Positions 1 through 7,868 of a stretch of 64,000 nt of DNA are shown piece by piece. The translations under genes and the position numbers were made by a program. The DNA comes from CBDCCT01 sp965214995. GTDB lineage: Bacteria; Deinococcota; Deinococci; Deinococcales; Trueperaceae. The notes beneath the pieces are model-generated. The model was not told where the DNA came from, did not search any database, and was given only the letters and a program-made list of their open reading frames with translations. Numbering within the stretch: position 1 is the stretch's first letter; the number at the start of each line of letters is the position of its first letter. The stretch is taken from contig CBDCCT010000002.1 in NCBI GenBank assembly GCA_965214995.1, positions 5,146,001-5,210,000 of the forward strand. Direction: 5' to 3'.

Positions 1-241
1 TGCCGCCCAGCTCGAACGTCGCCGTGTCGGCTTCAAAAGAGTAGCTGTAGGTCGCGCCCAGCGCGCGGGCGAGGGGCGTGGCGGGCGCGTAGGCGCTGCC
101 CGGCACCAGGCCGGGGGCGTAACCCTCGACCGCCACGCCGTTGACGACGAGGCGCTGCTGCGCGCTGGCGAATCCTCCCAGGCCGAGCCCGCCCAGGCCG
201 CATCCTCCCAAAAGGAGGAGCAACAGCCATCTAGCGGGCAC
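1..241 (-). CDS. Secreted stalk-domain protein, N-terminal part
   Basis: Runs off the left edge of the window; only the first 80 residues are visible. It starts with GTG at 241-239, inside the last codons of smpB, so the two genes overlap by 11 nt. The N-terminus is a signal peptide (MPARW followed by a Leu run). LGGC could be a lipobox, and ASA-QQ a signal peptidase I site. The following residues, RLVVNGVAVEG then ALGATYSYSFEADTATFELGG-like text, match the pattern of copper-amine-oxidase-N-like stalk domains (an opening VNG, a central hydrophobic plus LGA stretch, a closing strand pair). These occur in exported cell-wall enzymes and surface proteins. The rest of the protein and its function cannot be seen. 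Confidence 0.6.
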   Translation of the reverse strand, partial: MPARWLLLLLLGGCGLGGLGLGGFASAQQRLVVNGVAVEGYAPGLVPGSAYAPATPLARALGATYSYSFEADTATFELGG

Positions 242-668
242 GGTCCATCTGGCGCTGCGCGTCGCGCTTGGCCTCGTCCTGCCTTTTGTCGTAACGTTTT
301 TTGCCCCGCGCCAGCGCCACCTCGACCTTGGCCCAGCCGCCCTTGAAGTAGAGCTTGGTGGGCACCAGGGTGAGGCCTTTGCGCTCCAAGCCCTTGGTAA
401 TGTCCGCGATTTCGCGCTTGTGCAGGAGCAGCTTGCGGGGGCGCAGCGGGTCGTGGTTGTTGTAGCTCGCCTCCTTGTAAGGCTGGATGTGGAGGCCCTC
501 GAGCCAAACCTCGGCACCGCGCGAGCCGCTCTTGGTCCGCGCAAACGCCTGCGCGAGCGAGCCGCCCCCCATACGGAGCGACTTGACCTCCGAGCCGGTG
601 AGCTGGAGCCCGGCTTCGAAGGTCTCGAGCAGTTCATAGTCAAACGATGCGCGCCTGTTTCTCAGCAT
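231..668 (-). CDS. smpB: SsrA-binding protein SmpB
   Basis: SmpB binds tmRNA and carries it into the A site of stalled ribosomes for trans-translation in the cytoplasm. The 145-aa protein has the family's usual length and landmarks: RRASFDYELLETFEAGL near the N-terminus, LTGSEVKSLR, EVWLEGLHIQPY, HDPLRPRKLLLHK, and the basic C-terminal tail GKKRYDKRQ...AKRDAQRQ that inserts in the decoding centre. The ATG at 668 is the only sensible start. It is followed on the same strand by the overlapping stalk-domain gene. The tmRNA gene itself is not in the window. Confidence 0.97.
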   Translation of the reverse strand: MLRNRRASFDYELLETFEAGLQLTGSEVKSLRMGGGSLAQAFARTKSGSRGAEVWLEGLHIQPYKEASYNNHDPLRPRKLLLHKREIADITKGLERKGLTLVPTKLYFKGGWAKVEVALARGKKRYDKRQDEAKRDAQRQMDRAR

Positions 669-766
669 AAAATCCTCATGAAAGATTCAACAGAGTAGTC
701 AACCTAGACCTTACCCATTAGACCATCTTTCGCGCCGCGCTCGCGTACGTTCACGTAAACGTGGGG

Positions 767-807
767 CGTCCGCTTGTACCTCTTAAAGCAATGGGCTTAA
801 GCGGACG
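767..807. repeat. 9-bp inverted repeat upstream of smpB
   Basis: CGTCCGCTT at 767-775 and its complement AAGCGGACG at 799-807 flank a 23-nt loop. A second, overlapping pairing exists between GTACCTCT (776-783) and AGAGGTAC (830-837). It lies about 100 bp upstream of the smpB start in the 450-bp divergent gap between smpB and the antiporter. It could be a 5' leader structure or an operator; nothing in the sequence decides. Confidence 0.4.
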
Positions 808-916
808 GAAGGGAAAGAGTACCAAAAATAGAGGTACTTGCACCTCTAGGTCGGTGCGTGACAGGGCGGTAAAGTGAGCTGTCTCCGCCGGGGGGCATGT
901 GGCGTGGAGAAGCCCT

Positions 917-962
917 CGCGCCCCCGCTCGAGCCTGCAAACGCGCGCTCGAGCGGGGGCGCG
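917..962. repeat. Perfect 17-bp inverted repeat in divergent gap
   Basis: The arms 917-933 and 946-962 are perfectly complementary (CGCGCCCCCGCTCGAGC and its reverse complement) around a 12-nt loop, and each arm contains the CTCGAG hexamer. Only TTT follows on the plus strand. It sits between divergently transcribed smpB and the antiporter gene, where a terminator would not be expected. It could insulate the two promoters, act as an operator, or be a mobile repeat. Confidence 0.6.
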
Positions 963-1106
963 TTTGGGTGTGATTCGGCTGCGATTTGGCTGTGGCTTGG
1001 CTGTGGCGAACAGCTTTCGGTTGCGGATTCTGACGACCTCGCCCCCCCACGTTTCTCTCCACACTACTTAACGCCCCCGACCACGGTTTTGGCGTGACGG
1101 GTGCGT

Positions 1107-1112
1107 CATAAT
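1107..1112 (+). promoter_or_regulatory. -10 box of a likely leaderless promoter
   Basis: CATAAT lies 8 nt before the ATG of the antiporter gene and no Shine-Dalgarno sequence precedes that ATG. The spacing implies transcription starting at or next to the start codon. The same arrangement recurs before priA, purM, the response regulator, luxS and the zinc-ribbon gene. Confidence 0.5.
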
Positions 1113-1120
1113 CGTTATCC

Positions 1121-2344
1121 ATGTCCTCTCTCAACCTGGCGCTCCTCTTTATCGGCGGCCTCACCTTGCTGCTGGGTCTCACCGCGGGCTTCGTCGAGAA
1201 AAAGGCGTATCTTTCGCAACCGCTCCTGGCGACCTTGCTGGGCGTGGCTATAGGGCCCGCCGGGCTGGGCGTGCTGAACCTCGCGGACTGGGGCGACCCG
1301 AAGGGCATCCTCGAGACCGTCGCCCGCCTCACCGTGGCCGTGGCGGTGATGGCGAGCGCGCTGCGCCTGCCGAGCCCCTACTTTCGCCCCAACGCGGGCG
1401 CGCTAACGCTGGTGCTGAGCTTAGGCATGTTGGGCATGTGGCTGGTGAGCGGCGGGTTGGCCTACGCGCTCTTGGGCCTCCCCTTCTGGGCGGCGATGCT
1501 CTTAGGCGCGGTGGTGACGCCCACCGACCCCGTGCTCGCCGGGACCATTGTCACGGGGGGTTTGGCGGAAAAAAAGGTGCCCGCGCGCTTGCGAAACTTC
1601 ATCACCGCGGAGGCGGGGGCGAACGACGGGGGCGCGTACCCGTTCGTGTTTCTCGCGGTGCTCATGTTAGAGCACCCGCCGGGCGCGGCTTTGGGCGAAT
1701 GGCTCACGCGCGTGCTCCTGTGGGAGGTGCTCGGGGCGGTGGCGCTGGGTTTTGTTATCGGGTACGCCGTGGGGCGGCTCGAGCGCCTGGCGCACGCGTG
1801 GGGGCTCTTGGGAGAAACGTCGGTGCTCACCGGCACCGTCGCGCTGACGGCTTTCGTGCTCGGCGCGGTGAAGCTCATGGGCAGCGACGGCCTTTTGGCG
1901 GTGTTCGTCGCGGGCGTCGCCTACAACCGGGTGGCGAACAAGAGCGACGAGGCGCGCGAAGAAAACGTGCAGGAGGCGGTCAACCGGCTTTTCACCTTTC
2001 CGGTGTTCATCTTTTTCGGCCTCTCCCTGCCCTGGGCCGCGTGGCGCGAGCTTGGTCTGCCGGGCGTGGCGCTCGCGGTAGGGGTGCTGCTCCTGCGCCG
2101 TCCCCCCGTGCTCCTCCTTCTTGCGCCCCGCCTAAAACCCCTGCGCGGGCCCGCCGACGCGCTCTTTGGCGGCTGGTTCGGCCCCATCGGGGTGGCCGCC
2201 CTCTTTTACGCGACGCTGGCGGTTCACGAGACAGGGTTGGAGGTGGTGTGGGAGGCCGCCTCGCTCGTTATCTTCGCCTCGGTGGTGCTGCACGGCGTGA
2301 CGGCGACGCCTTTTACCAAGCTTCTTGGGCGGGTACGGGGGTAG
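1121..2344 (+). CDS. Cation/proton antiporter, CPA1 type
   Basis: A 407-aa inner-membrane protein with about twelve hydrophobic segments, expected to exchange Na+ (or K+) for H+. It carries the CPA1 hallmarks: VVTPTDPVLAGTIV near residue 130, matching the TDPV motif of the discontinuous helix, then ITAEAGANDGGAYP near 165, the counterpart of the ES(L/G)xNDG motif with the ion-binding Asp. The long regulatory cytoplasmic tail of larger CPA1 members is absent. The 3' end converges on priA with 25 bp between them. Ion selectivity cannot be read from the sequence. Confidence 0.85.
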   Translation: MSSLNLALLFIGGLTLLLGLTAGFVEKKAYLSQPLLATLLGVAIGPAGLGVLNLADWGDPKGILETVARLTVAVAVMASALRLPSPYFRPNAGALTLVLSLGMLGMWLVSGGLAYALLGLPFWAAMLLGAVVTPTDPVLAGTIVTGGLAEKKVPARLRNFITAEAGANDGGAYPFVFLAVLMLEHPPGAALGEWLTRVLLWEVLGAVALGFVIGYAVGRLERLAHAWGLLGETSVLTGTVALTAFVLGAVKLMGSDGLLAVFVAGVAYNRVANKSDEAREENVQEAVNRLFTFPVFIFFGLSLPWAAWRELGLPGVALAVGVLLLRRPPVLLLLAPRLKPLRGPADALFGGWFGPIGVAALFYATLAVHETGLEVVWEAASLVIFASVVLHGVTATPFTKLLGRVRG

Positions 2345-2369
2345 GGCGTTGGGTTTTGGACAACCCGAC

Positions 2370-4592
2370 CTACTCGATAAACCCCGACATGTCGCGCGGG
2401 TCCACGTCGAAGCGGAGCCTGGCGGAGCCCTGGTAGTTGCGGGCGGGCTCGAGCAGCCTCGCCAAACGCCTTTCGTCACGCGCGCGCAAAAAAAGTTGGT
2501 AGGAATATTGGTTGCGCACCCGCGCGACGGGGGCGGGCGTGGGCCCTAGAAGCTCACTCTCCGCAGCGCCGTGGGTGCGGATGGCCGCGGCGAGCCAGGT
2601 CGCGGCGCGCTCCGCCGCGCCCGCCTGGCGCGCGCTCACCTGGAGCTTCGCCATCACGCTAAAGGGGGGGTAGCCGAAGCGCTTGCGGCGCTCCAAGAGC
2701 CGCTCGAGAAACCTCTCGCCGGATTCGTGTTGCACAAAAGCTTGCAGCGCGGGGTGCTCGGGCTGAAAAGTCTGGACGAGCAGGAGCGGGCGGCGACCCG
2801 GGGCGAGTTCGGCGAGGTTTAAGAGAAGCCTAAACGTTTCCTCTTCCGCGCGAAAGTCGCCAAAGGAAAGGAACGAGTCGAGCAGCGTGACCCCGATGAG
2901 CGAGACGTTGGGCAGCGGGGCGTGGCGCAGCGCGGCGGTGGTGGCGACGAGCACGCCGGGGGAGCCCTCCAGCAAGGGGGTCAAGTCGTCGCGCCGGTCG
3001 CTGTCCAAGCGGTACAGCGGCAGGTCGGGGAGGAACTTGGCAACTTCGGAGGCGACCCACTGGGTCCCGGCGGCGCGGGTGGGCTCGAGCGCCTCCCCCC
3101 GGCACATCGGGCAGAGCGCGGGGGGGGGCTGCACGAAGCCGCACTGGTGGCAGCGGAGCCGCGCCGCGTCACGGTGGTAGCGCAGCGGCAGGTCGCAGTT
3201 GGGGCAGGGCGCGAGCCAGCGGCACTCCGCGCAGGCGAGCGCCGCCGAAAAGCCGCGGCGCGGCGCGAGCAAAACAGCCTGACGCCCCCGCGCCTCGACC
3301 TGCTTCAAAACCCGAACGAGGTCCGCCGAAAGCGGCCAGCCGGTGCTCTCGTAAAGGTCGGCCACATGAATGCGCGCGGGCGGCGTGGGCAACGAAATGC
3401 GTTGCGACGCGGGCAGCCGCCCGTACGTCTCGGGCGTGGTCAGTGCGTCGGTAAGGACGAGCGGCACCGCCGCGGCCTCCGCCAAAAGGCGCGCGGCGGT
3501 GGGCAAGAATAGGCGCGAGCCCGAGAGGAGTTTGTACGAGCCGCTGCCCTCCTCGAGCACCACCACCCGCGCGAGCGAGGGGAAGGGCGCGAGCAGGCCG
3601 AGGTAGCTCGAGACCAGCACGACCGGATGCCCTTCGCCAACCTCAGCCCACACACGGGCGCGTTGCGCGTCCTTCAACTCACCATTCAAGACCGTCACCG
3701 GCAGGTGCTCACATAGCGCCGCCGCGGTTTCCGCGACGAGGTGGCCCTCGGGCACGAGCAAGAGCGCGGAGCCGCCCGCGCGCACGTCCGCCTTTAGGAG
3801 CGGCAGGACGGCGGCCAGGCGGTCGCGGCGCGCGCCCCCGGATATTGACACCGGCTCGAGCGCGGGCAGCACGAGAGCCGAGCCCGGTAACTCCGTCGGC
3901 TCGAAGCAGGGCAGCGCGGGGGGCGGCGCCGGGACGAGCGCGTATTCGGCGTAGCCCTTGGCGACAAGTCGGCGCACCGCGCTCTCGGGCACCTCCGCGT
4001 CGCGGGCTAAAGCGGCGGCGCTCTCAAAGGATTCAAAGCGCCACAAGTGCTCTAAGGCCCGCCGCTGGTTCGCCTGCGGCGCGCCGTCCAAACCCTCGTC
4101 GGGGGACCTAAGCGCGCGCAGCACCCGCACCTCCTGCGGGAGGAGGCGCACCCGCTCCCTTAACAAACCCTGACGGCGGTAGAGCTCCAGGTCGGCCCCG
4201 CGCAGCGTGTCGGCGCTCACCCAACGCTCACTCAGCTCCACCCCCGTCACCCCCGGAAGCAACCGCACCTCGTGCGAGAGCACGTCGTGGAGCCCCGTCG
4301 GCAAAAAGGTGGCGAGAACAAGACCCGCGGGCGTGCCTGTGTACTCAGCCACCTCTTGCACCAACCTCAGACCCGCCGCCCTCACGAAGGGCGTCCTATC
4401 GAGCGTCGCCACGACGTCTTTGAGGTCCAGGGTGCTGCTCGTCTCCTCGAGCGCCGTCACCAGCCCGATCCTCACCCCGTTCTGCCAGGGCACCACCACC
4501 CGCGCGCCCGGCGGCGGCGCGTCCTCGCCGTGGGGCGGAAGGAAAGAAAAGGCGGGCAGGGGCAAGGGCAGGAGCACGCGGAGCACAAGCAC
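2370..4592 (-). CDS. priA: Primosomal protein PriA, probable pseudohelicase
   Basis: PriA recognises stalled or collapsed forks and restarts replication. The 740-aa protein has the N-terminal 3'-binding domain (GARVVVPWQNGVRIGLV near 29-45), a winged-helix region, the helicase lobes and four zinc-binding cysteine pairs (C454/C457, C463/C466, C481/C484, C494/C497). The ATPase motifs are eroded: where GxTGSGKT should stand there is SISGGARRDR (residues 249-258), the DEEH box is LEEG (346-349), and the motif VI QxxGRAGR is not recognisable. Deinococcus PriA has been reported to lack helicase activity for the same reason, so this copy is likely a structural loader. The start is GTG at 4592, with a -10 box just upstream. 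Confidence 0.93.
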   Translation of the reverse strand: MLVLRVLLPLPLPAFSFLPPHGEDAPPPGARVVVPWQNGVRIGLVTALEETSSTLDLKDVVATLDRTPFVRAAGLRLVQEVAEYTGTPAGLVLATFLPTGLHDVLSHEVRLLPGVTGVELSERWVSADTLRGADLELYRRQGLLRERVRLLPQEVRVLRALRSPDEGLDGAPQANQRRALEHLWRFESFESAAALARDAEVPESAVRRLVAKGYAEYALVPAPPPALPCFEPTELPGSALVLPALEPVSISGGARRDRLAAVLPLLKADVRAGGSALLLVPEGHLVAETAAALCEHLPVTVLNGELKDAQRARVWAEVGEGHPVVLVSSYLGLLAPFPSLARVVVLEEGSGSYKLLSGSRLFLPTAARLLAEAAAVPLVLTDALTTPETYGRLPASQRISLPTPPARIHVADLYESTGWPLSADLVRVLKQVEARGRQAVLLAPRRGFSAALACAECRWLAPCPNCDLPLRYHRDAARLRCHQCGFVQPPPALCPMCRGEALEPTRAAGTQWVASEVAKFLPDLPLYRLDSDRRDDLTPLLEGSPGVLVATTAALRHAPLPNVSLIGVTLLDSFLSFGDFRAEEETFRLLLNLAELAPGRRPLLLVQTFQPEHPALQAFVQHESGERFLERLLERRKRFGYPPFSVMAKLQVSARQAGAAERAATWLAAAIRTHGAAESELLGPTPAPVARVRNQYSYQLFLRARDERRLARLLEPARNYQGSARLRFDVDPRDMSGFIE

Positions 4593-4597
4593 GCGTT

Positions 4598-4603
4598 ATC
4601 ATA
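4598..4603 (-). promoter_or_regulatory. -10 box before priA
   Basis: On the minus strand TATGAT stands 5 nt before the GTG start of priA. No ribosome-binding site precedes the GTG, so a leaderless transcript is likely. Confidence 0.5.
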
Positions 4604-4665
4604 CCGCGGGGTGCCACCCTCTCCCTGTGAAAACGGAAGGGGCAACGGCACCCCTCGAGGAGCTC

Positions 4666-5127
4666 ATGACGCCAGTTCTCAAGCGCCTACCCCTTTTGCT
4701 CGTTCTCCTTCTACCCGTTCACGCCCAGCGCACGGCCACACCCGACCTCAGCACGAACACCCAAAGCAGCGCCTTCACAACGCCCGAAGAGCGACTGGCG
4801 TTTTTAGAACGCTACTTAAATTTTCAGAGCGAGCCCAGAAACGCGCAGTATCACCTTGTGTACAAAGACAACTCGCAAGGCTCTCCCCCGGGCCCTTCTG
4901 ATTGGGACTTTAGAATTGTGCTGTGGCTCGAGCCCGCCGACGTTTCCCTCTGGTTGCAGGACGTGCGGGAGGTAGACGTGATTAACGGTTTCGGTTGGGT
5001 GTCGGAGCTAAGCCCGGACCTCGGCGCAAGCGTGCTGGAGGAGGCGCGATATTTCGAGGGGGCGGGCAAACGCGCCGCTCTACTGGAAGAGGGCGTGCTG
5101 GCACTTTGGTACAGCACCCTGCACTGA
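4666..5127 (+). CDS. Small exported protein, unknown function
   Basis: A 153-aa protein with a clear signal peptide: MTPVLKR, a hydrophobic stretch LPLLLVLLLPV, then HA-Q as the likely cleavage site. I do not recognise the mature part. It is acidic, with aromatic residues (DWDFRIVLWLEPADVSLWLQ), and ends in ALWYSTLH. The open frame continues upstream to 4207, but that is antisense to priA; ATG 4666 is preferred because GAGGAGCT precedes it directly. It faces away from priA. The 3' side holds the decayed SDR gene on the other strand. Confidence 0.65.
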   Translation: MTPVLKRLPLLLVLLLPVHAQRTATPDLSTNTQSSAFTTPEERLAFLERYLNFQSEPRNAQYHLVYKDNSQGSPPGPSDWDFRIVLWLEPADVSLWLQDVREVDVINGFGWVSELSPDLGASVLEEARYFEGAGKRAALLEEGVLALWYSTLH

Positions 5128-5159
5128 CTTAGCAAACGTGAGCAACGCCCAAAAGGTGG

Positions 5160-5440
5160 TTGCGTCAAGTTGTTTCGGATGGCGCACTGCGCGTTTCGAC
5201 GCGCTGTAGACGGGTTCCCATACGATGTCCGCGCGACCAGCCGCTCGACCTCTGCACCCACAGTCACATCTGTGGCGACCGGGAGCGCAGCCATACCGAG
5301 TTCTGCGGCGAGCGCGTCCAGTTTCTCAGCCGAACGTGCGGCCAGAACCACCCGGCAGCCCGCCCCAAGGCTCTCGCCGTCGCCGCGCCGATGCCGGAGC
5401 TTGCGCCCGTGACGATGACCACGCGCTCCGCCAGATTCAT
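5160..5440 (-). pseudogene. Short-chain dehydrogenase remnant
   Basis: Reading from ATG 5440, preceded by GGAGG, the text begins MNLAERVVIVTGASSGIGAA, the NAD(P)-binding TGxxxGIG motif of SDR enzymes. The frame then shifts, and the second frame continues GCRVVLAARSAEKLDALAAELG...VATDVTVGAEVERLVARTS. Immediately after, in a third frame, comes PVYSASKRAV, which is the catalytic YxxxK region. The 70-80 residues that normally separate these two parts, including the NNAG and catalytic Ser stretches, are missing. The gene therefore carries a frameshift plus an internal deletion and has no C-terminus. Confidence 0.8.
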
Positions 5441-5479
5441 AAAGACCTCCCCGGGGATAGCCGAGTGAGACCCTGGCCC

Positions 5480-5528
5480 TGCTGGCGCATTCCGGAACCC
5501 GAGTCACCCTTTTTAGAATGCGCCAGCA
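5480..5528. repeat. 13-bp perfect inverted repeat
   Basis: TGCTGGCGCATTC at 5480-5492 is exactly complementary to 5516-5528, around a 23-nt spacer that contains a run of five T. It lies between the start of the SDR remnant (minus) and the Gfo/Idh/MocA gene at 5605 (plus). It could be an operator for the downstream sugar gene or a terminator. Confidence 0.55.
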
Positions 5529-5604
5529 CGATAAGGCCTCTGGCTTGGTCAGCTCCAACCAAAGCTGGAACACCAAGGTTAGAATAAAAAGAAAGGAGCG
5601 TGCC

Positions 5605-6645
5605 ATGCGCACCCACGGTTTCGCCGTCGTCGGCACCGGCAACATCGCCCAGGCTCATATAGACGCCATTCAAAAGCTCCCCAACGCCCGCTTAGTCGGC
5701 GTCACCAGCCGCTCTTTAGGGAGAGCTGAAGAGGTTGCTAAAGAACACGGCGTGCGGCTTTATCCCGATATAGACAGCCTCTTGAGAGACGAAGCGGTCG
5801 AAATCGTCACCGTCTGCACGCCCAGCGGCGCTCACTTAGAGCCCGCGGTCGCCGCCGCCAAGGCCGGGCGTCACGTGATAGTCGAGAAGCCGCTCGAGGT
5901 CACGGTAGAACGAGCCCAGGAAATCATAGACGCCGCCGAGCGCGCCGGAGTCAAGCTCGCCACGGTCTTCATGAGCCGTTTCGCGGACGCGCACATCCGG
6001 CTTAAAAGGGCGCTCGAGGGAGGCGAACTCGGTCGGCTTCTCCAGGGCGACGCCTACGTCAAGTGGTACCGCTCGGGGGCCTATTACGACTCCGGCGACT
6101 GGCGGGGCACTTGGGCGCTCGACGGCGGAGGCGCGCTCATGAACCAGGCCATTCACCAGGTGGACCTGCTCCTCTGGCTCATGGGTCCTGTTCAAGAGGT
6201 GTTTGCTTACGCGGGGACGCTCAACCATCAGGGGCTCGAGGTCGAAGACACCCTTGTTGCGGCGCTCCGCTACCAGAACGGCGCGCTCGGCTCGATAAGC
6301 GCCGCGACCTCACTTTATCCAGGGCAGCCCAAGGTCTTAGAGCTCCACGGAACCAAGGGGACGGTGCGCGTTAAAGACGATAGCTTAGACCTGTGGGGGC
6401 TCGAGGGCGTATCAGAGGCGCAGCAGCGAGAGATGGTGCAAGAGGACCAGAAGGAAACCTCGGGCACTTTCGCCGACCCAATGGCGATGTCTTTCGAGAA
6501 CCACCGCCGCCAGTTCGAGGATTTTCTTCATGCCATCGACAACGACAGCTCACCTTTGGTTGACGGGCGCGAAGGGCTCAAGTCGGTTGAGCTGGTCAGG
6601 GCCATCTACCATTCGGTGCAGACTGGCAAGCCGGTGTCGTTATGA
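5605..6645 (+). CDS. Gfo/Idh/MocA-family oxidoreductase
   Basis: A 346-aa NAD(P)-dependent sugar or polyol oxidoreductase. The N-terminal Rossmann fold shows VVGTGNIAQAH (GxGxxA), the conserved EKP motif is in HVIVEKPLEVT near 92-102, and the second-domain helix MNQAIHQVDLLLW carries the usual active-site His. AAAGGAG precedes ATG 5605 and TAGAAT about 20 nt upstream is a credible -10 box; the open frame extends further upstream but without a ribosome site. It converges on the sugar-transport operon that also ends in two Gfo/Idh/MocA genes, so it probably serves the same pathway. The substrate cannot be inferred. Confidence 0.85.
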   Translation: MRTHGFAVVGTGNIAQAHIDAIQKLPNARLVGVTSRSLGRAEEVAKEHGVRLYPDIDSLLRDEAVEIVTVCTPSGAHLEPAVAAAKAGRHVIVEKPLEVTVERAQEIIDAAERAGVKLATVFMSRFADAHIRLKRALEGGELGRLLQGDAYVKWYRSGAYYDSGDWRGTWALDGGGALMNQAIHQVDLLLWLMGPVQEVFAYAGTLNHQGLEVEDTLVAALRYQNGALGSISAATSLYPGQPKVLELHGTKGTVRVKDDSLDLWGLEGVSEAQQREMVQEDQKETSGTFADPMAMSFENHRRQFEDFLHAIDNDSSPLVDGREGLKSVELVRAIYHSVQTGKPVSL

Positions 6646-6794
6646 AAAGGCCTTTTAGGCCCAGGTAGGAGTCCCGTGCGAACGTTCGCGGCCCCCCATG
6701 CGTCACGTATAAAAGGAGGCGACCGGAGAGTAGGCGTAAAGCCGAGAGGGCACCGCGCCGCGTTTAAAAGGGGGCGGGTCAGGCGACGCGCCCT

Positions 6795-7868
6795 TCACGC
6801 CTCTTTTCGGTTTTGGTCTGCCAGTGCTTGGGCTTTTAAGCAGAGCTCCGCCGCCTTGAACGCGTGCGCCTGCGTCATGGCGTTCTCGGTCCGGTTGAGA
6901 CAGTCGAGAATGAGGTCGCCGAAAAAGGGAAACCCGACGCGTCCCTCCACGTGAAGATGATGTTCGCCCTCGTTGTTGACGAGATAGAGGTGGTCCTTAT
7001 TTTCCTCCCTGGCGACGTCGATGTACTTGCGAAGCTCGATATATCCTTCAGTGCCTAGCAGGACGAGCCGACCGTCGCCCCAGGTGCCGAGCCCGTTAGG
7101 CGTCAGCCAGTCCACACGGAAATAGCCCGACGTGCCGTTGTTGGCGACCAGTCCCGCCTCGCCGAAGTCCTCGAGCTCCGGACGGTCGGGATGATGGACG
7201 TTGGCGACACGCGCGTTCGTTATTTGAGCATCCGCTGCGCCGCTGTAGTGGAGAAACTGCTCGGCTTGGTGCGAGCCGATGTCGCAGAGGATGCCGCCGT
7301 ACTTTTCTTTTTTAAAAAACCAGTCGGGTCGGGGGTTGAGGCCGAGGCGGTGCGGACCCAGGCCGAGCACCTGCACCACCCGCCCGATAACGCCTTGCTT
7401 GACGAGTTCGCTCGCGAACACCGCGCACTCCACATGCAGACGCTCGCTGTAGTAGACCATGTACTTCTGATTCGTCTCGGCAACCTTTTTACGGGCGGCC
7501 TCCAACTGCTCCAAGGTTGTAAACGGCCCCTTATCGACAAAATAATCTTTACCCGCCGCCATCACCCGCAGCCCCAGGGCGCAACGCTCGCTCGGGACGG
7601 TCGCGGACGCGACGAGCTTGAGGTCGGGGTGCTCCAGCACCTCTTCCTCGCTCGCCGCAATCTCGACGCCCGGAAAACGCTTTTTGAGCGCAGCTACTTT
7701 CTCAGGGTCAGCGTCATAAACGTACCGAAGTTCAGCGCCCGCGCCCATGAGACCTTCGCACTGCCCGAAGATGTGGGGGTGGTCCAGACCGACCGCGGCA
7801 AAGGGAAAGTCCCCCGGCTCACACACGGGCGGGGGCGGGCCGGAAGGTTCGAAGGGCGAGCTAGCCAT
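6795..7868 (-). CDS. Atypical Gfo/Idh/MocA-family protein
   Basis: A 357-aa protein and the last gene of the operon running from 12437. The fold is recognisable (YVYDADPEKVAALKKRF, a central VDKGPFTT, and CDIGSHQAEQFLHY in the second domain). The glycine-rich nucleotide motif is replaced by VGLDHPHIFGQ and the EKP motif by DKG, which keeps the Lys but loses the Glu and Pro. The start chosen is ATG 7868, preceded by GGAAG; it overlaps the stop of the upstream gene by 8 nt, suggesting coupled translation. It may use a different substrate class from its neighbour or be a non-redox paralog. Confidence 0.8.
   Translation of the reverse strand: MASSPFEPSGPPPPVCEPGDFPFAAVGLDHPHIFGQCEGLMGAGAELRYVYDADPEKVAALKKRFPGVEIAASEEEVLEHPDLKLVASATVPSERCALGLRVMAAGKDYFVDKGPFTTLEQLEAARKKVAETNQKYMVYYSERLHVECAVFASELVKQGVIGRVVQVLGLGPHRLGLNPRPDWFFKKEKYGGILCDIGSHQAEQFLHYSGAADAQITNARVANVHHPDRPELEDFGEAGLVANNGTSGYFRVDWLTPNGLGTWGDGRLVLLGTEGYIELRKYIDVAREENKDHLYLVNNEGEHHLHVEGRVGFPFFGDLILDCLNRTENAMTQAHAFKAAELCLKAQALADQNRKEA

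Noticed and set aside
669..1120. Possible tmRNA or riboswitch near smpB
   Set aside because: Several hairpins exist, but no tRNA-like acceptor/TPsiC ends, tag reading frame or known riboswitch core could be found.
751..1332. 193-codon minus-strand ORF over the antiporter start
   Set aside because: It is antisense to a clear membrane protein, is rich in Ser/Pro/Arg as expected for a shadow frame, and has no ribosome-binding site.
1438..2436. 332-codon plus-strand ORF inside the antiporter gene
   Set aside because: Arg/Gly/Ala-rich text in the +1 frame of a well-supported gene; a high-GC shadow.
4851..5645. 264-codon minus-strand ORF spanning the SDR remnant
   Set aside because: It joins antisense of the exported-protein gene, one frame of the broken SDR, and upstream non-coding DNA; only the SDR part is meaningful.
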